From Sporichthya polymorpha DSM 43042 (lineage in GTDB: Bacteria; Actinomycetota; Actinomycetes; Sporichthyales; Sporichthyaceae), in NCBI RefSeq assembly GCF_000384115.1, contig NZ_KB913029.1, positions 4,377,057 to 4,441,056 of the forward strand: a DNA stretch of 64,000 bases, written 5' to 3'. The notes beneath the pieces were generated by a model. It ran no database searches. It was not told where the DNA came from and was given only the letters and a program-made list of their open reading frames with translations. How positions within the stretch are numbered: the stretch's first letter is position 1; each line of letters starts with the position of its first letter. The position numbers and the translations under genes were made by a program. Shown in pieces: positions 25,978 through 34,372 of the stretch.

Positions 25978-26511
25978 ATGTTCTGCAGCCAGTGCGGCCA
26001 CCGGCCTCCCGACGACGCGCGGTTCTGCCCGAACTGTGGCTCCGCGCTGCCCTCCTCCGGGCCCGACGGCGCGGAGAACACCTCGAGCATCTCGATCGCG
26101 GGACTCGAGGTGGAGGCCGAGGCCGGCCTGCTCTCGCCCGGTGACCAGGCCGCCGTCGACGCCCTGCCGCCGGGCTCGGCGCTGCTCATCGTGCAGCGGG
26201 GCCCGCAGTCCGGCAGCCGGTTCCTGCTCGACTCCGAATCGGTCCGCGCCGGCCGGCACCCGGACAGCGACATCTTCCTCGACGACGTGACCGTCTCCCG
26301 TCGGCACGCGGATTTCCATCGCGTCGGCGACGGGTCCTTCCGGGTGAAGGATGCGGGCAGCCTGAACGGCACCTACGTCAACCGCGAGCGGATCGAGGAG
26401 GCCGTCCTCTCCGGCGGCGACGAGGTCCAGATCGGCAAGTACCGACTCGTCTTCTTCGCCTCGGCGCCGGGGGCACCGGGTGAAGGGGCCGGTTCGGAGA
26501 GCTCGAGTTGA
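25978..26511 (+). CDS. FHA-domain protein with zinc ribbon
   Basis: This 177-residue protein has an N-terminal zinc ribbon (M-F-C-S-Q-C-G-H ... F-C-P-N-C-G) and a C-terminal FHA domain (residues ~75-165) with the phosphothreonine-binding signature G-R-H-P-x-S-D-I ... S-R-R-H-A ... S-L-N-G-T-Y-V-N. It is of the GarA/OdhI type, small proteins that bind and inhibit 2-oxoglutarate-using enzymes when unphosphorylated and are targets of PknB/PknG kinases. The typical E-T-T phosphorylation motif is not obvious; the N-terminal segment has T-S-S instead. It overlaps ftsR by TTGA. Confidence 0.85.
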   Translation: MFCSQCGHRPPDDARFCPNCGSALPSSGPDGAENTSSISIAGLEVEAEAGLLSPGDQAAVDALPPGSALLIVQRGPQSGSRFLLDSESVRAGRHPDSDIFLDDVTVSRRHADFHRVGDGSFRVKDAGSLNGTYVNRERIEEAVLSGGDEVQIGKYRLVFFASAPGAPGEGAGSESSS

Positions 26512-27212
26512 GCGCGGCGGTGCCGGCCGAGGGCTCGCACCTGAGCATCGGTGAGGTGCTCAACCGCCTGCGTCCGGACTTTCCCGACCTCACGATCTCC
26601 AAGATCCGCTTCTACGAGGCCGCCGGTCTCGTCGAGCCGGCCCGCACGCCGAGCGGCTATCGCAAGTTCTCGGCGCAGGACGTCGAGCGGCTCCGGTACG
26701 TCCTGACGGCCAAGCACGCGCACTACCTGCCGCTACGGGTCATCAAGGATCAGCTCGAGGCCATCGACGCCGGCCACGGCGACCTGGCCGAACCGGGTCC
26801 GCCGGAGGGCGGGCCGCGCTTCGACCTCGCCCCGTCCGACGTCCGACTCACCCGCGAGCAGATGCTCGACGAGACCGGGCTCGACGCCGAGCAGTTGGCC
26901 GCGATCGACGAGTCCGGACTGCTGCACCGGCGCCGGGGCGGCTACTACGACGGCGATGACGTCACTATCGCGCGCATCGTCGCCGAGCTGGGCCGGTTCG
27001 GGCTCGAACCGCGTCATCTGCGCTCGTTCAAGGGCGCCGCGGACCGCGAGGTCGGGCTGGTCGAACAGCTCGTCGTGCAGCCCAACACGCGGCGGCGGGG
27101 GAGCGCCGGACTCGAGCGCAGCCGCGACACGGCCGCCGAGATCGCCACCCGCCTCGCGCGACTTCACGCGGCCCTTCTTCAGGCTGGTCTTCGGCACACC
27201 CTGAGCCCCTGA
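26508..27212 (+). CDS. ftsR: MerR-family regulator FtsR
   Basis: This 234-residue regulator has a MerR helix-turn-helix near the N-terminus (I-S-K-I-R-F-Y-E-A-A-G-L-V-E-P-A-R-T, residues ~31-48). It belongs to the actinobacterial group containing corynebacterial FtsR, an activator of ftsZ. The C-terminal half is helical with a second HTH-like stretch. The TTG start overlaps the FHA stop as TTGA, so the two are translated together. Its place directly after the FHA gene is conserved in actinobacteria (from memory), linking kinase signalling to division (inference). Confidence 0.85.
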   Translation: MSAAVPAEGSHLSIGEVLNRLRPDFPDLTISKIRFYEAAGLVEPARTPSGYRKFSAQDVERLRYVLTAKHAHYLPLRVIKDQLEAIDAGHGDLAEPGPPEGGPRFDLAPSDVRLTREQMLDETGLDAEQLAAIDESGLLHRRRGGYYDGDDVTIARIVAELGRFGLEPRHLRSFKGAADREVGLVEQLVVQPNTRRRGSAGLERSRDTAAEIATRLARLHAALLQAGLRHTLSP

Positions 27213-27219
27213 GCCCGGG

Positions 27220-27225
27220 TACTGT
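27220..27225 (+). promoter_or_regulatory. -10 hexamer TACTGT, leaderless start at 27233
   Basis: TACTGT is followed by seven bases and the GTG at 27233, the same hexamer and spacing as in front of der. An in-frame GTG at 27224 lies inside the hexamer and is therefore unlikely to be translated. Confidence 0.6.
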
Positions 27226-27232
27226 GGCGGGT

Positions 27233-27703
27233 GTGAACCAGCTCGACGTCGTCGGTGTCCGCGTGGAAATGCCCGCCAACCAGCCGATCGTTCTCCTGCG
27301 CGAGATGGCGGGGGAGCGCTACCTGCCGATCTGGATCGGTGCCGTCGAGGCGACCGCGATCGCGTTCGCCCAGCAGGGTGTCGTGCCCGCCCGGCCGATG
27401 ACCCACGACCTGTTCCGCGACGTCCTGCAGGCCCTGGGTCAGGAGCTCCAGCAGGTCCGCATCACCGGTCTGCGCGACGGCGTGTTCTACGCCGAGCTGC
27501 ACTTCTCCGGCGGGGTCGAGGTCAGCGCCCGCCCCTCCGACGCGATCGCTCTCGCCCTGCGCACGGGCACCCCGATCTTCGGCAGCGAAGAGGTCCTCGA
27601 CGAGGCCGGGATCGCCATCCCGGACGAGCAGGAGGACGAGGTCGAGAAGTTCCGCGAGTTCCTCGACCAGATCTCTCCCGAGGACTTCGACACGTCCGGC
27701 TGA
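27233..27703 (+). CDS. Bifunctional nuclease family protein (DUF151)
   Basis: This 156-residue protein has the BFN fold: L-P-I-W-I-G-x-x-E-A-x-A-I (residues ~31-43), R-P-x-T-H-D-L and the S-A-R-P-S-D-A-I-A-L-A-L motif (residues ~95-106). The family was named for plant proteins with DNase and RNase activity; the bacterial role is unsettled. An acidic tail follows. It sits between ftsR and the second MerR gene in a conserved order. The start at 27233 rests on the leaderless promoter. Confidence 0.88.
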   Translation: MNQLDVVGVRVEMPANQPIVLLREMAGERYLPIWIGAVEATAIAFAQQGVVPARPMTHDLFRDVLQALGQELQQVRITGLRDGVFYAELHFSGGVEVSARPSDAIALALRTGTPIFGSEEVLDEAGIAIPDEQEDEVEKFREFLDQISPEDFDTSG

Positions 27704-27802
27704 GCCCGTCGACCCCGCCGCACGACTCCACGGCGGTGAGCCGGACTCAGTCACATCAGTAACAACTGCCCCACCAGCACCACGCTGGACCGGCGAGTTG
27801 CG

Positions 27803-27831
27803 TTGACGGGTCCCGGCACCCCGCTTACCGT
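27803..27831 (+). promoter_or_regulatory. Vegetative-type promoter for the MerR gene
   Basis: TTGACG (27803-27808) and TACCGT (27826-27831) are 17 bases apart. Transcription should begin near 27838, leaving a leader of about 50 bases with AGGAGG just before the GTG at 27890. Confidence 0.65.
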
Positions 27832-27889
27832 CAAGGAGTCAAACGTCCCCGGTGTAATTACGAGGCACCGGGAGAGGGCAGGAGGCGCC

Positions 27890-28483
27890 GTGAGCGACAC
27901 CCCGGGCACCCCCGCGACCGGCGCCGCGCCGGACTCGCGCGCAGTGCTGGCAGCGGGCGAGCAGGGCCTGCTGTTCGAGCCCGAGATCACCTCGCTGACC
28001 GAGGAGATCGGGTACCGCGGTCCCACGGCCTGCGCCGCGGCCGGCATCACCTACCGCCAGCTCGACTACTGGGCCCGCACCGGCCTGGTCGAGCCGAGCA
28101 TCCGCCCGGCCACCGGCTCGGGCACGCAGCGGCTCTACGGCTTCCGCGACATCCTCGTCCTGAAGATCGTCAAGCGGCTGCTCGACGCCGGGGTCTCGCT
28201 CCAGCAGATCCGCCAGGCCGTCAGCCACCTCGCCGATCGGGGCGTCTCCGACCTCGCGACGCTCACCCTGATGAGTGACGGCGCCACCGTCTACGAGTGC
28301 GGCTCCGCGGACGAGGTCGTCGACCTGCTCCAGGGCGGTCAGGGCGTCTTCGGCATCGCCGTCGGCCGCGTCTGGCAGGAGGTCGAGGGCTCGCTCGCCG
28401 AGCTCCCCGGCGAGCGCCCGGACGCGACGGCGGACGACGCGACCGACGAGCTCGCTCAGCGCCGGGCCCGCCGCACCGGCTGA
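27890..28483 (+). CDS. MerR-family regulator
   Basis: This 197-residue protein has a MerR DNA-binding domain in the middle (A-G-I-T-Y-R-Q-L-D-Y-W-A-R-T-G-L-V-E-P-S, residues ~49-68) followed by R-L-Y-G-F-R-D-I-L-V-L-K and a dimer coil. An acidic C-terminal domain follows (G-V-F-G-I-A-V-G-R-V-W), shared with the actinobacterial group always found after ftsR and the bifunctional nuclease. AGGAGG lies four bases before the GTG and the promoter upstream agrees with it. Target unknown. It converges on the anti-sigma factor gene. Confidence 0.85.
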   Translation: MSDTPGTPATGAAPDSRAVLAAGEQGLLFEPEITSLTEEIGYRGPTACAAAGITYRQLDYWARTGLVEPSIRPATGSGTQRLYGFRDILVLKIVKRLLDAGVSLQQIRQAVSHLADRGVSDLATLTLMSDGATVYECGSADEVVDLLQGGQGVFGIAVGRVWQEVEGSLAELPGERPDATADDATDELAQRRARRTG

Positions 28484-28569
28484 CGCCGCGGCGGAACCAC
28501 CTGCCCGTCGGGCAGGCGTTCGCCGGTGTCGTCGAACGCCCACCCCCGGGCGAACGCCCGCTGAACGGT

Positions 28570-29322
28570 TCAGGCCCCGCTGGGGAAGTTCACCGCGAGG
28601 ACCGGCGACGTCGTCGGCCGGTCCGAGCCACCCGCCGGCTCCGCGGTGACCGCGAGCGCGGTCGCCTGGTCCGGGAAGCCCTTCATCACACGCGTCGTGT
28701 TGTCGCCGCCGTCGGTGTCGAACGTGCCGACGGAGCGGACGGACGACCCCGGGCCGAGCAGCCAGATCTGGTAGGTCCGGCCGGAGCCGGGGTCCCGCAG
28801 GCCGTGCGCCATGAAGACCATCGCGCCCGCGCTGCGCGACATCATGACGGCGGCGGTCGCCTCGCCGGCCTTCGCCGACACGGACTGGGAGTCCGGCGCG
28901 GTCTGCACGGCGGCGATCAGTTCGCTGCGTTGGCGGAGCTCGGAGTTCTCCTCGCTCAGCGTCAGCGCCCAGGTGCCGACCCCGAGCGCGACGACCGTGA
29001 CGGCGGCGGCGGCACCCAGCGTCCACTGGCGGACCCGGGAGTCGCGCCGGCCCCGGCGGCGACCGACGGACTCCAGCGGCGTCACGACGGGAGGTAGTTG
29101 GCGCGTGGTGGCGACCTCGGCCATCACGCGCTCGCGAAAACCGGGCGGGGGAGTCTCGGCGGCGGCGATGCCGAGCACGGTCGCGGTGGCGGCCAGCTCG
29201 GCCACCTCCTCGCGGCACTGGGCGCAGCTGTCGAGGTGCGCCCCGAACTCCTCGGCCTCGGCCGGGTCGAGGGCACCCATCGCGTAGGCGCCGGTCAGCA
29301 GGTGCAGGTCGGCGGTACTCAC
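28570..29322 (-). CDS. Anti-sigma factor, RskA type
   Basis: This 250-residue membrane protein has a cytoplasmic zinc-binding anti-sigma domain (H-L-D-S-C-A-Q-C, residues ~29-36), one membrane helix (W-T-L-G-A-A-A-A-V-T-V-V-A-L-G-V-G-T, residues ~100-118) and an external RskA C-terminal domain (S-G-R-T-Y-Q-I-W-L). Relatives hold SigK at the membrane and are cut by regulated proteolysis to release it. It overlaps the sigma factor stop by ATGA. The external domain is the likely sensor; the signal is unknown. Confidence 0.9.
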   Translation of the reverse strand: MSTADLHLLTGAYAMGALDPAEAEEFGAHLDSCAQCREEVAELAATATVLGIAAAETPPPGFRERVMAEVATTRQLPPVVTPLESVGRRRGRRDSRVRQWTLGAAAAVTVVALGVGTWALTLSEENSELRQRSELIAAVQTAPDSQSVSAKAGEATAAVMMSRSAGAMVFMAHGLRDPGSGRTYQIWLLGPGSSVRSVGTFDTDGGDNTTRVMKGFPDQATALAVTAEPAGGSDRPTTSPVLAVNFPSGA

Positions 29323-29960
29323 GCGGTCACCCCCAGGCAGTCGCGCAGGCGGATGAGTCCGTCGCGCATCCGGGTCTTCACCGTGCCGAGCGGGACGTCG
29401 AGCAGCTCGGCGACCTCACGGTAGGTGTAGCCGCCGTAGTAGGCCAGCCCGACGGACTCGCGCTGCAGGTCGGTGAGCGAACCCAGGCAGCGCCGGACCG
29501 CCTCCTTCTCCAGGCGGGTCTCGACGGCCTCGGAGACGTCGTCGTAGGCGGGTTCGTAGGACTGCGGCGCCAGCCGGCGCGTGCGGTCGGTGGCGGCCTG
29601 TTCCGAACGGACGCGGTCGACCGCGCGACGGTGGGCCATCGTCAGGATCCAGGACATGCCCGAGCCCTGGTTCGCGTCGAAGCGCGACGCAGTGCGCCAG
29701 ACGGTGACGAGCACCTCCTGCGCGACCTCCTCGGACTGCGCGGGGTCCCGCAGGACGCGGCGGACCAGGCCGTAGACCGGTCCGGAGACGCGGGTGTAGA
29801 CGGCCTCGTACGCGGCGGTGTCGCCCCGCGCGACGCGGACCAGCAGGTCCTCGAGGCGTTCGGGCACTTCCGCCGGCGCCGTGCGGGCCGTGGGCAGCGG
29901 GACGGGACCGGAGCTCATGTCCGATGTTCGGGGCCGGAACCCGCCCGGATTGGTGTCCAT
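29319..29960 (-). CDS. ECF sigma factor, SigK-like
   Basis: This is a 213-residue group IV sigma factor. Region 2 is E-A-V-Y-T-R-V-S-G-P-V-Y-G-L-V ... F-D-A-N-Q-G-S-G-M-S-W-I-L, and region 4 is G-Y-T-Y-R-E-V-A-E-L-L-D-V-P-L-G-T-V-K-T-R (residues ~182-202). With the RskA-type partner downstream it fits the SigK/SigL group that controls secreted and envelope proteins. An in-frame ATG at 29918 is an alternative start; neither has a good ribosome binding site. It begins 22 bases after the lipoprotein stop, inside a triple GTCAGTCGG-type repeat. Confidence 0.9.
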   Translation of the reverse strand: MDTNPGGFRPRTSDMSSGPVPLPTARTAPAEVPERLEDLLVRVARGDTAAYEAVYTRVSGPVYGLVRRVLRDPAQSEEVAQEVLVTVWRTASRFDANQGSGMSWILTMAHRRAVDRVRSEQAATDRTRRLAPQSYEPAYDDVSEAVETRLEKEAVRRCLGSLTDLQRESVGLAYYGGYTYREVAELLDVPLGTVKTRMRDGLIRLRDCLGVTA

Positions 29961-29990
29961 GTCAGTCGGGAGTCAGTCGGCGTCAGTTGG
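29961..29990. repeat. Three tandem GTCAGTCGG-type repeats
   Basis: GTCAGTCGG, GTCAGTCGG and GTCAGTTGG lie at about 10-base spacing between the lipoprotein stop and the sigma factor start. Read on the minus strand they are CCGACTGAC units, one per helical turn. They may be an activator or autoregulation site, or chance. Confidence 0.5.
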
Positions 29991-31443
29991 AGCGGAAGGC
30001 CGCCTCGAGGGCGTCCACCGCCCCGATCATCGCGGCGAGCTGAGCGCGCAGGCGCTCCTCCACGGCCTCGGCGGGGACCGCCCCCTTCGTCACGTTCTTG
30101 AGGAATTTCGACACCGTGCCCAGGTAGGTGTTCAGGGCGTCGGCCGCGGTGCGCCGGACCGCCAGGTCACCGTCGAGCAGCCCGCGGGTGTAGTTCTCCA
30201 GGTCGCGCAGGTGGATGCGCCAGCCCTGGAGGAACTCGGCCTCCTTGAACGGTCCGCCGAGGTCCTTCACCAGCTCCGCGATCTGCTTGGAGTTGTCGTC
30301 GAGGCTGACCTGGACGCGGCGGTAGTTCGTGCCGACCAGCCCGGCCGAGCCGGCCTTCACCGCGACCTGGAAGGCCATGACGGTCAGGTAGGAGTGCCCG
30401 GTCATCGTGGCGGTCAGGTTCGCGCGCAGCTCGGCGGCGGCGTCGGTGACGCTGCCCTTCCGGTCGGTGGCCGCGGCGAGTCCCCCCGCGAGACGCTGCG
30501 AGATCTCGGGCATCGCGTCGGCGCCCTCGCGCAGCGCGACGAAGCTCTCGCCGTCCCGGCTCGCGATGCCGTCGATCGCCTCGGTGATCGCGTCGAGGTA
30601 GTCGCCGAGGTCCGTCCGGACGGTGTACGAGGACAGCCGGCCCTCGGTGATCGCGCGGAAGTACTGACCGGCCTGCGACGCCCAGCCGTCGAGACGGCGC
30701 CGTGCGGTCCCCTGGTCGCTCTCGTTCTGCCCCCGGGCGGCGAGCGCGTAGTCGGTCAGCAGGCCGACGTGCTCGCGCCAGGCCTTCGCGAAGTCGTACT
30801 CGTCGAGGTCGAACGGCGGTTCGGTCGCGGTCGGGCGCGGGGAGGGGGACTCGTCCTTGCCCTTCTTTCCCTTCTCGCCCGGATTGGCCGGTGGCGCGCT
30901 CGGGGGCGGGGTGTCGGCCGTCGGGGCGAGCCGGGAGGTGCCCTTGCCCCCGCGGCCGCCCGTGCCCAGGGCCTCGGCCCCGAGCGAGCGCACCAGCTTG
31001 ATCAGGGCCGTCGAGTTCGCCTCGACCGCGGCCCAGGCCGCCTCGGACTGCTTGCTCTTGCGGTCGGTCTGGTAGACGGTGCTGACCGCCGAGCCCACGG
31101 CGTACACGTGCGTGGCCAGCAAGGACGTCAGCTGCGCCGCCAGGTCGGAGGCAGGGGACTTCACGTCCCCGGACATCTTCTCCGCCTTCGCGATGCCCCG
31201 GGCCAGCACCAGCGCCAGCTCCGGCGCCTGCGCGGCCGCGTCCACGGCCCCGGTGTACGGGTCCGGGTAGGCCGACGGCGTGATCGCGAGGCCCAGGTCG
31301 GGCGCGGTCGCCGCCTGCGTGGAGTCCGGGCCGGGCGTCGAGGTCCCCCCGTCACCGCCGCAGGCCGGAACGGTCCCGAGGACCGCCAGGGTGATCGCGG
31401 CCGCGAGGACACGCCGGGAACGGAACCGCAGTCTGTCGCGCAC
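29983..31443 (-). CDS. Exported lipoprotein with duplicated helical domain
   Basis: This 486-residue predicted lipoprotein has a basic start, hydrophobic core and lipobox V-P-A-C (cysteine near residue 27). Two similar helical units follow: the first around Y-A-V-G-S-A-V-S-T-V-Y ... N-S-T-A-L-I-K-L-V, the second around F-Q-V-A-V-K-A-G-S-A ... N-S-K-Q-I-A-E-L-V. They are separated by a proline- and charge-rich linker (residues ~190-225). The GTG at 31443 is chosen because the signal peptide begins there; the frame stays open far upstream, antisense to the acetoacetyl-CoA synthetase gene. It is the first gene of the sigma/anti-sigma operon and may feed the anti-sigma sensor (inference). Family not recognised. 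Confidence 0.75.
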   Translation of the reverse strand: MRDRLRFRSRRVLAAAITLAVLGTVPACGGDGGTSTPGPDSTQAATAPDLGLAITPSAYPDPYTGAVDAAAQAPELALVLARGIAKAEKMSGDVKSPASDLAAQLTSLLATHVYAVGSAVSTVYQTDRKSKQSEAAWAAVEANSTALIKLVRSLGAEALGTGGRGGKGTSRLAPTADTPPPSAPPANPGEKGKKGKDESPSPRPTATEPPFDLDEYDFAKAWREHVGLLTDYALAARGQNESDQGTARRRLDGWASQAGQYFRAITEGRLSSYTVRTDLGDYLDAITEAIDGIASRDGESFVALREGADAMPEISQRLAGGLAAATDRKGSVTDAAAELRANLTATMTGHSYLTVMAFQVAVKAGSAGLVGTNYRRVQVSLDDNSKQIAELVKDLGGPFKEAEFLQGWRIHLRDLENYTRGLLDGDLAVRRTAADALNTYLGTVSKFLKNVTKGAVPAEAVEERLRAQLAAMIGAVDALEAAFRSN

Positions 31444-31539
31444 GGGCGAATTCTGCCGTACCGACCTGACCCGCCTCTCAGGGGCGATTCCGGCGCGAGA
31501 GGAAAGAATGGCTCCGACGCCGTCTTCCCGGGAGGTTTC

Positions 31540-33570
31540 ATGTCGCAGGTCACCAGCCCCGCTGCCGCCAACGATCTCGGCCCGGTGCTGTGGCAGGCCT
31601 CGCCCGAGCGCGCCGCCGCCTCCACCATGGCGCGCTTCCTGACCTGGCTCTCCGAGCGTGAGGGCCGGAACTTCCCGGACCACGACTCGATGTGGGCGTG
31701 GTCGGTCGAGGAGACCGACCGTTTCTGGGCGGCGATGTGGGACTTCGTCGACATGCGGTCGCCGACCCCGTGGACCGCGGTGCGCGAGGGCGACACGATG
31801 CCGGGCGTCCGCTGGTTCCCCGGGGCGAGCGTCAACTTCGCCGAGCGGTGTCTGCGGCCGGGCACCGACGACGACCCGGCGCTGATCTGCCTGAAGGAGC
31901 CCGCGGCGGGCGGGCAGCTGGAGCCACGCACCGTGACCCGCGGGGAGCTCCGGCGCGACGTCGCGGCGCTGGGCGCCTGGCTCCGCTCGGTCGGCGTCCG
32001 GCCGGGGGACCGGGTCGCCGCCTACCTGCCGAACATCGAGCACGCCGTCATCTCTTGCATGGCCGCCGCGTCGGTCGGTGCCGTGTGGGCCCTGCTCTCG
32101 CCCGACTTCGGCTCCGAGGGCACGATCGCGCGGCTCTCGCAGCTCGAGCCGACGGTGCTGATCGCCGGCGACGGCTACCACTGGCAGGGTCGGACGATCG
32201 ACCGCCGCGACGTCGCGGTCGAGCTGGCCGCGAGCCTTCCGACGGTGCGTCAGGTCGTACAGGTGTCCTACGCGTTCCCGGGCGAGCCGCTGCCGGCCTA
32301 CGCGGCCGACGGGCCGGCGGTCACCGCCTGGGCGGACGCGGTCGCCGCGGCCGCACCGCTCGAGTTCGAGCAGACCGACTTCTCGCACCCGCTCTGGGTG
32401 CTGTTCACCTCGGGCACGACCGGGATGCCGAAGGGCCTCGTGCACGGGCACGGCGGGATTCTGATGGAGGGTCTGAAGTGGGCCCACCTCTACGCCGACC
32501 TCGGTCCCGGTGACACCTACTTCACCTACACGACCACGGGTTGGATGCTCTGGAACTCCCAGTTGCTCGGGCTGGCCGCCGGGTCCACCATCGTGCTCTA
32601 CGAGGGCAGCCCGGGGTACCCCGACTTCGGTGTGCTGTGGGAGGCGGCGGGCCTGGTCCGCGCGAAGGTGTTCTTCCTCGGCGCCGCGCTGGTGACCGCC
32701 ACCCAGAACGCGGGGGTGGTGCCCAAGGAGCGGGCCGACCTCTCCTGCGTGCAGACCATTCAGGTCAGCGGTTCCGCGCTGCCGACCGCGGGGTACCCGT
32801 GGGTCTACGAGAACGTCTCCGCGGACGTCCGCCTGGACTCCACCAGCGGCGGCACCGACATCTGCGGCGCGTTCGTCGGCGGCAACGATCTGCTCCCGGT
32901 GCGCGCCGGCCGCATCTCCGGTCCGCTCGCCGGTGCCGCGATCGCGGCCTGGGACGACGACGGCAACCCGGTGACCGGCGAGGTGGGCGAACTCGTCATC
33001 ACGCGGCCGATGCCGTCGATGCCGCTCCACCTCTGGAACGACACCGACAACGCGCGGTACCTCGACTCGTACTTCGACCCGTGGCCGGGCGTGTGGCGGC
33101 ACGGGGACTGGATCACGCTGTACGAGGACAACTCGGTCGTCATCCACGGCCGTTCGGACGCCACGCTGAACCGCGACGGCGTCCGGCTCGGCAGCAGCGA
33201 CTTCTACGGCGTCCTCGAGGCGATGCCGCAGATCCAGGAGACGCTGGTCCTGGGCGTCGAGCAGCCGGGCGGTGGGTACTACCTGCCGCTGTTCGTGGTT
33301 CCCGCGCCCGGCTACGAGCTCGACGACGAGCTGATCGCGGCGATCCGGACCGAGCTGCGCACCAAGCGGACGCCGCGGCACGTCCCGGACGAGATCATCG
33401 CGGCGCCCGCCATCCCGCACACGTTGACCGGCAAGCGTCTGGAGGTGCCGATCAAGCGCCTGCTGCAGGGCGTCCCGCTCGAGAAGGCGGCGAACCTCGC
33501 GGCGGTGGACGACCCCGCCGTGGTCCGCTGGTTCGCCGAGTTCGCGCGGTCCCGGCTCGCCGGCACGTAG
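31540..33570 (+). CDS. aacS: Acetoacetyl-CoA synthetase
   Basis: This 676-residue ANL-superfamily ligase makes acetoacetyl-CoA from acetoacetate, ATP and CoA. The P-loop-like L-F-T-S-G-T-T-G-M-P-K-G (residues ~288-299), the A5 motif T-S-G-G-T-D and the Y/W-R-H-G-D-W-I region are present, and the C-terminal K in T-L-T-G-K-R-L-E-V-P is the adenylation lysine. Length and end match AacS rather than acetyl-CoA synthetase. GGGAGG precedes the ATG. With the CoA-transferase alpha subunit 2 kb downstream it points to ketone-body or butyrate-type metabolism. Confidence 0.92.
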   Translation: MSQVTSPAAANDLGPVLWQASPERAAASTMARFLTWLSEREGRNFPDHDSMWAWSVEETDRFWAAMWDFVDMRSPTPWTAVREGDTMPGVRWFPGASVNFAERCLRPGTDDDPALICLKEPAAGGQLEPRTVTRGELRRDVAALGAWLRSVGVRPGDRVAAYLPNIEHAVISCMAAASVGAVWALLSPDFGSEGTIARLSQLEPTVLIAGDGYHWQGRTIDRRDVAVELAASLPTVRQVVQVSYAFPGEPLPAYAADGPAVTAWADAVAAAAPLEFEQTDFSHPLWVLFTSGTTGMPKGLVHGHGGILMEGLKWAHLYADLGPGDTYFTYTTTGWMLWNSQLLGLAAGSTIVLYEGSPGYPDFGVLWEAAGLVRAKVFFLGAALVTATQNAGVVPKERADLSCVQTIQVSGSALPTAGYPWVYENVSADVRLDSTSGGTDICGAFVGGNDLLPVRAGRISGPLAGAAIAAWDDDGNPVTGEVGELVITRPMPSMPLHLWNDTDNARYLDSYFDPWPGVWRHGDWITLYEDNSVVIHGRSDATLNRDGVRLGSSDFYGVLEAMPQIQETLVLGVEQPGGGYYLPLFVVPAPGYELDDELIAAIRTELRTKRTPRHVPDEIIAAPAIPHTLTGKRLEVPIKRLLQGVPLEKAANLAAVDDPAVVRWFAEFARSRLAGT

Positions 33571-33676
33571 CCGGCGAGCACCCGACCGAGCGGTCGCGGC
33601 CGACCATTAGAGTTGCCGGTGACGGGGAGCTGCGCCCCGCGCAGTCGATGGCTCCGGCCGCCCGGGAGGTTCCGCC

Positions 33677-34357
33677 GTGCTCTACAGGGGGATGAAAATC
33701 TTCCTGGGACCCGTGGTCCAGGCGGTGTTCAAGCCGACGGTGAGCGGCCTGGAGCACGTGCCCACGAGCGGCCCCGCGATCCTCGCCGGCAACCACGTGT
33801 CGTTCTCGGACCACTTCTTCGTCCCGCACGTCCTCAACCGCAAGGTCATCTACCTCGCCAAGGCGCAGTACTTCACCGGCCAAGGGGTGGCGGGCCGCCT
33901 GACCGCGAGCTTCTTCAACGCGCTCGGCCAGAAGCCGGTCGACCGGGAGAGCGGCCGCGCCGGTCTCGCGGCCATCGCGACCGCGGCCGAGGTGTTGGCC
34001 GAGGGCAACCTGCTCGGCATCTACCCCGAGGGCACGCGGTCGCCGGACGGCCGGCTCTACCGGGGCCGCGTCGGGGTCGCCCGGCTCTGGCTGGAGACGC
34101 GGGCGCCGCTGCTGCCCTGCGCGATGATCGGCAGCTTCGAGGTCCAGCCGCCCGGCACGGTGTGGCCGCGTCGGCACCCCGTCGCGGTGAAGTTCGGGCC
34201 GCCGATGGACCTCGCCAAGTACGACGGCCGCAAGCGCGACGCCCGGCTCTACCGCGAGATCACCGACGACATCATGCGGGCGATCCGGGAGCTGTCCGGC
34301 CAGGAGTACGTCGACGCCTACGCCACCGACGTCAAGGAGCAGCTCGCCGCCGGCTGA
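33677..34357 (+). CDS. 1-acylglycerol-3-phosphate O-acyltransferase (PlsC-like)
   Basis: This 226-residue acyltransferase has the catalytic H-x4-D motif N-H-V-S-F-S-D-H (residues ~39-46) and the substrate motif Y-P-E-G-T-R-S-P-D-G (~116-125). It transfers an acyl group to lysophosphatidic acid, or to a related lipid acceptor, at the membrane. G-G-G-A-G-G precedes the GTG. A single hydrophobic segment is at the N-terminus. It stands between the acetoacetyl-CoA synthetase and the HipA-like genes, with 106 and 15 bases of spacing. Confidence 0.88.
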   Translation: MLYRGMKIFLGPVVQAVFKPTVSGLEHVPTSGPAILAGNHVSFSDHFFVPHVLNRKVIYLAKAQYFTGQGVAGRLTASFFNALGQKPVDRESGRAGLAAIATAAEVLAEGNLLGIYPEGTRSPDGRLYRGRVGVARLWLETRAPLLPCAMIGSFEVQPPGTVWPRRHPVAVKFGPPMDLAKYDGRKRDARLYREITDDIMRAIRELSGQEYVDAYATDVKEQLAAG

Positions 34358-34372
34358 GGCAGACTTCGGCGG

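Noticed and set aside
31444-33420. Long upstream extension of the lipoprotein frame on the minus strand
   Set aside because: It is antisense to acetoacetyl-CoA synthetase, and the signal peptide with lipobox begins at 31443, so the real start is there.
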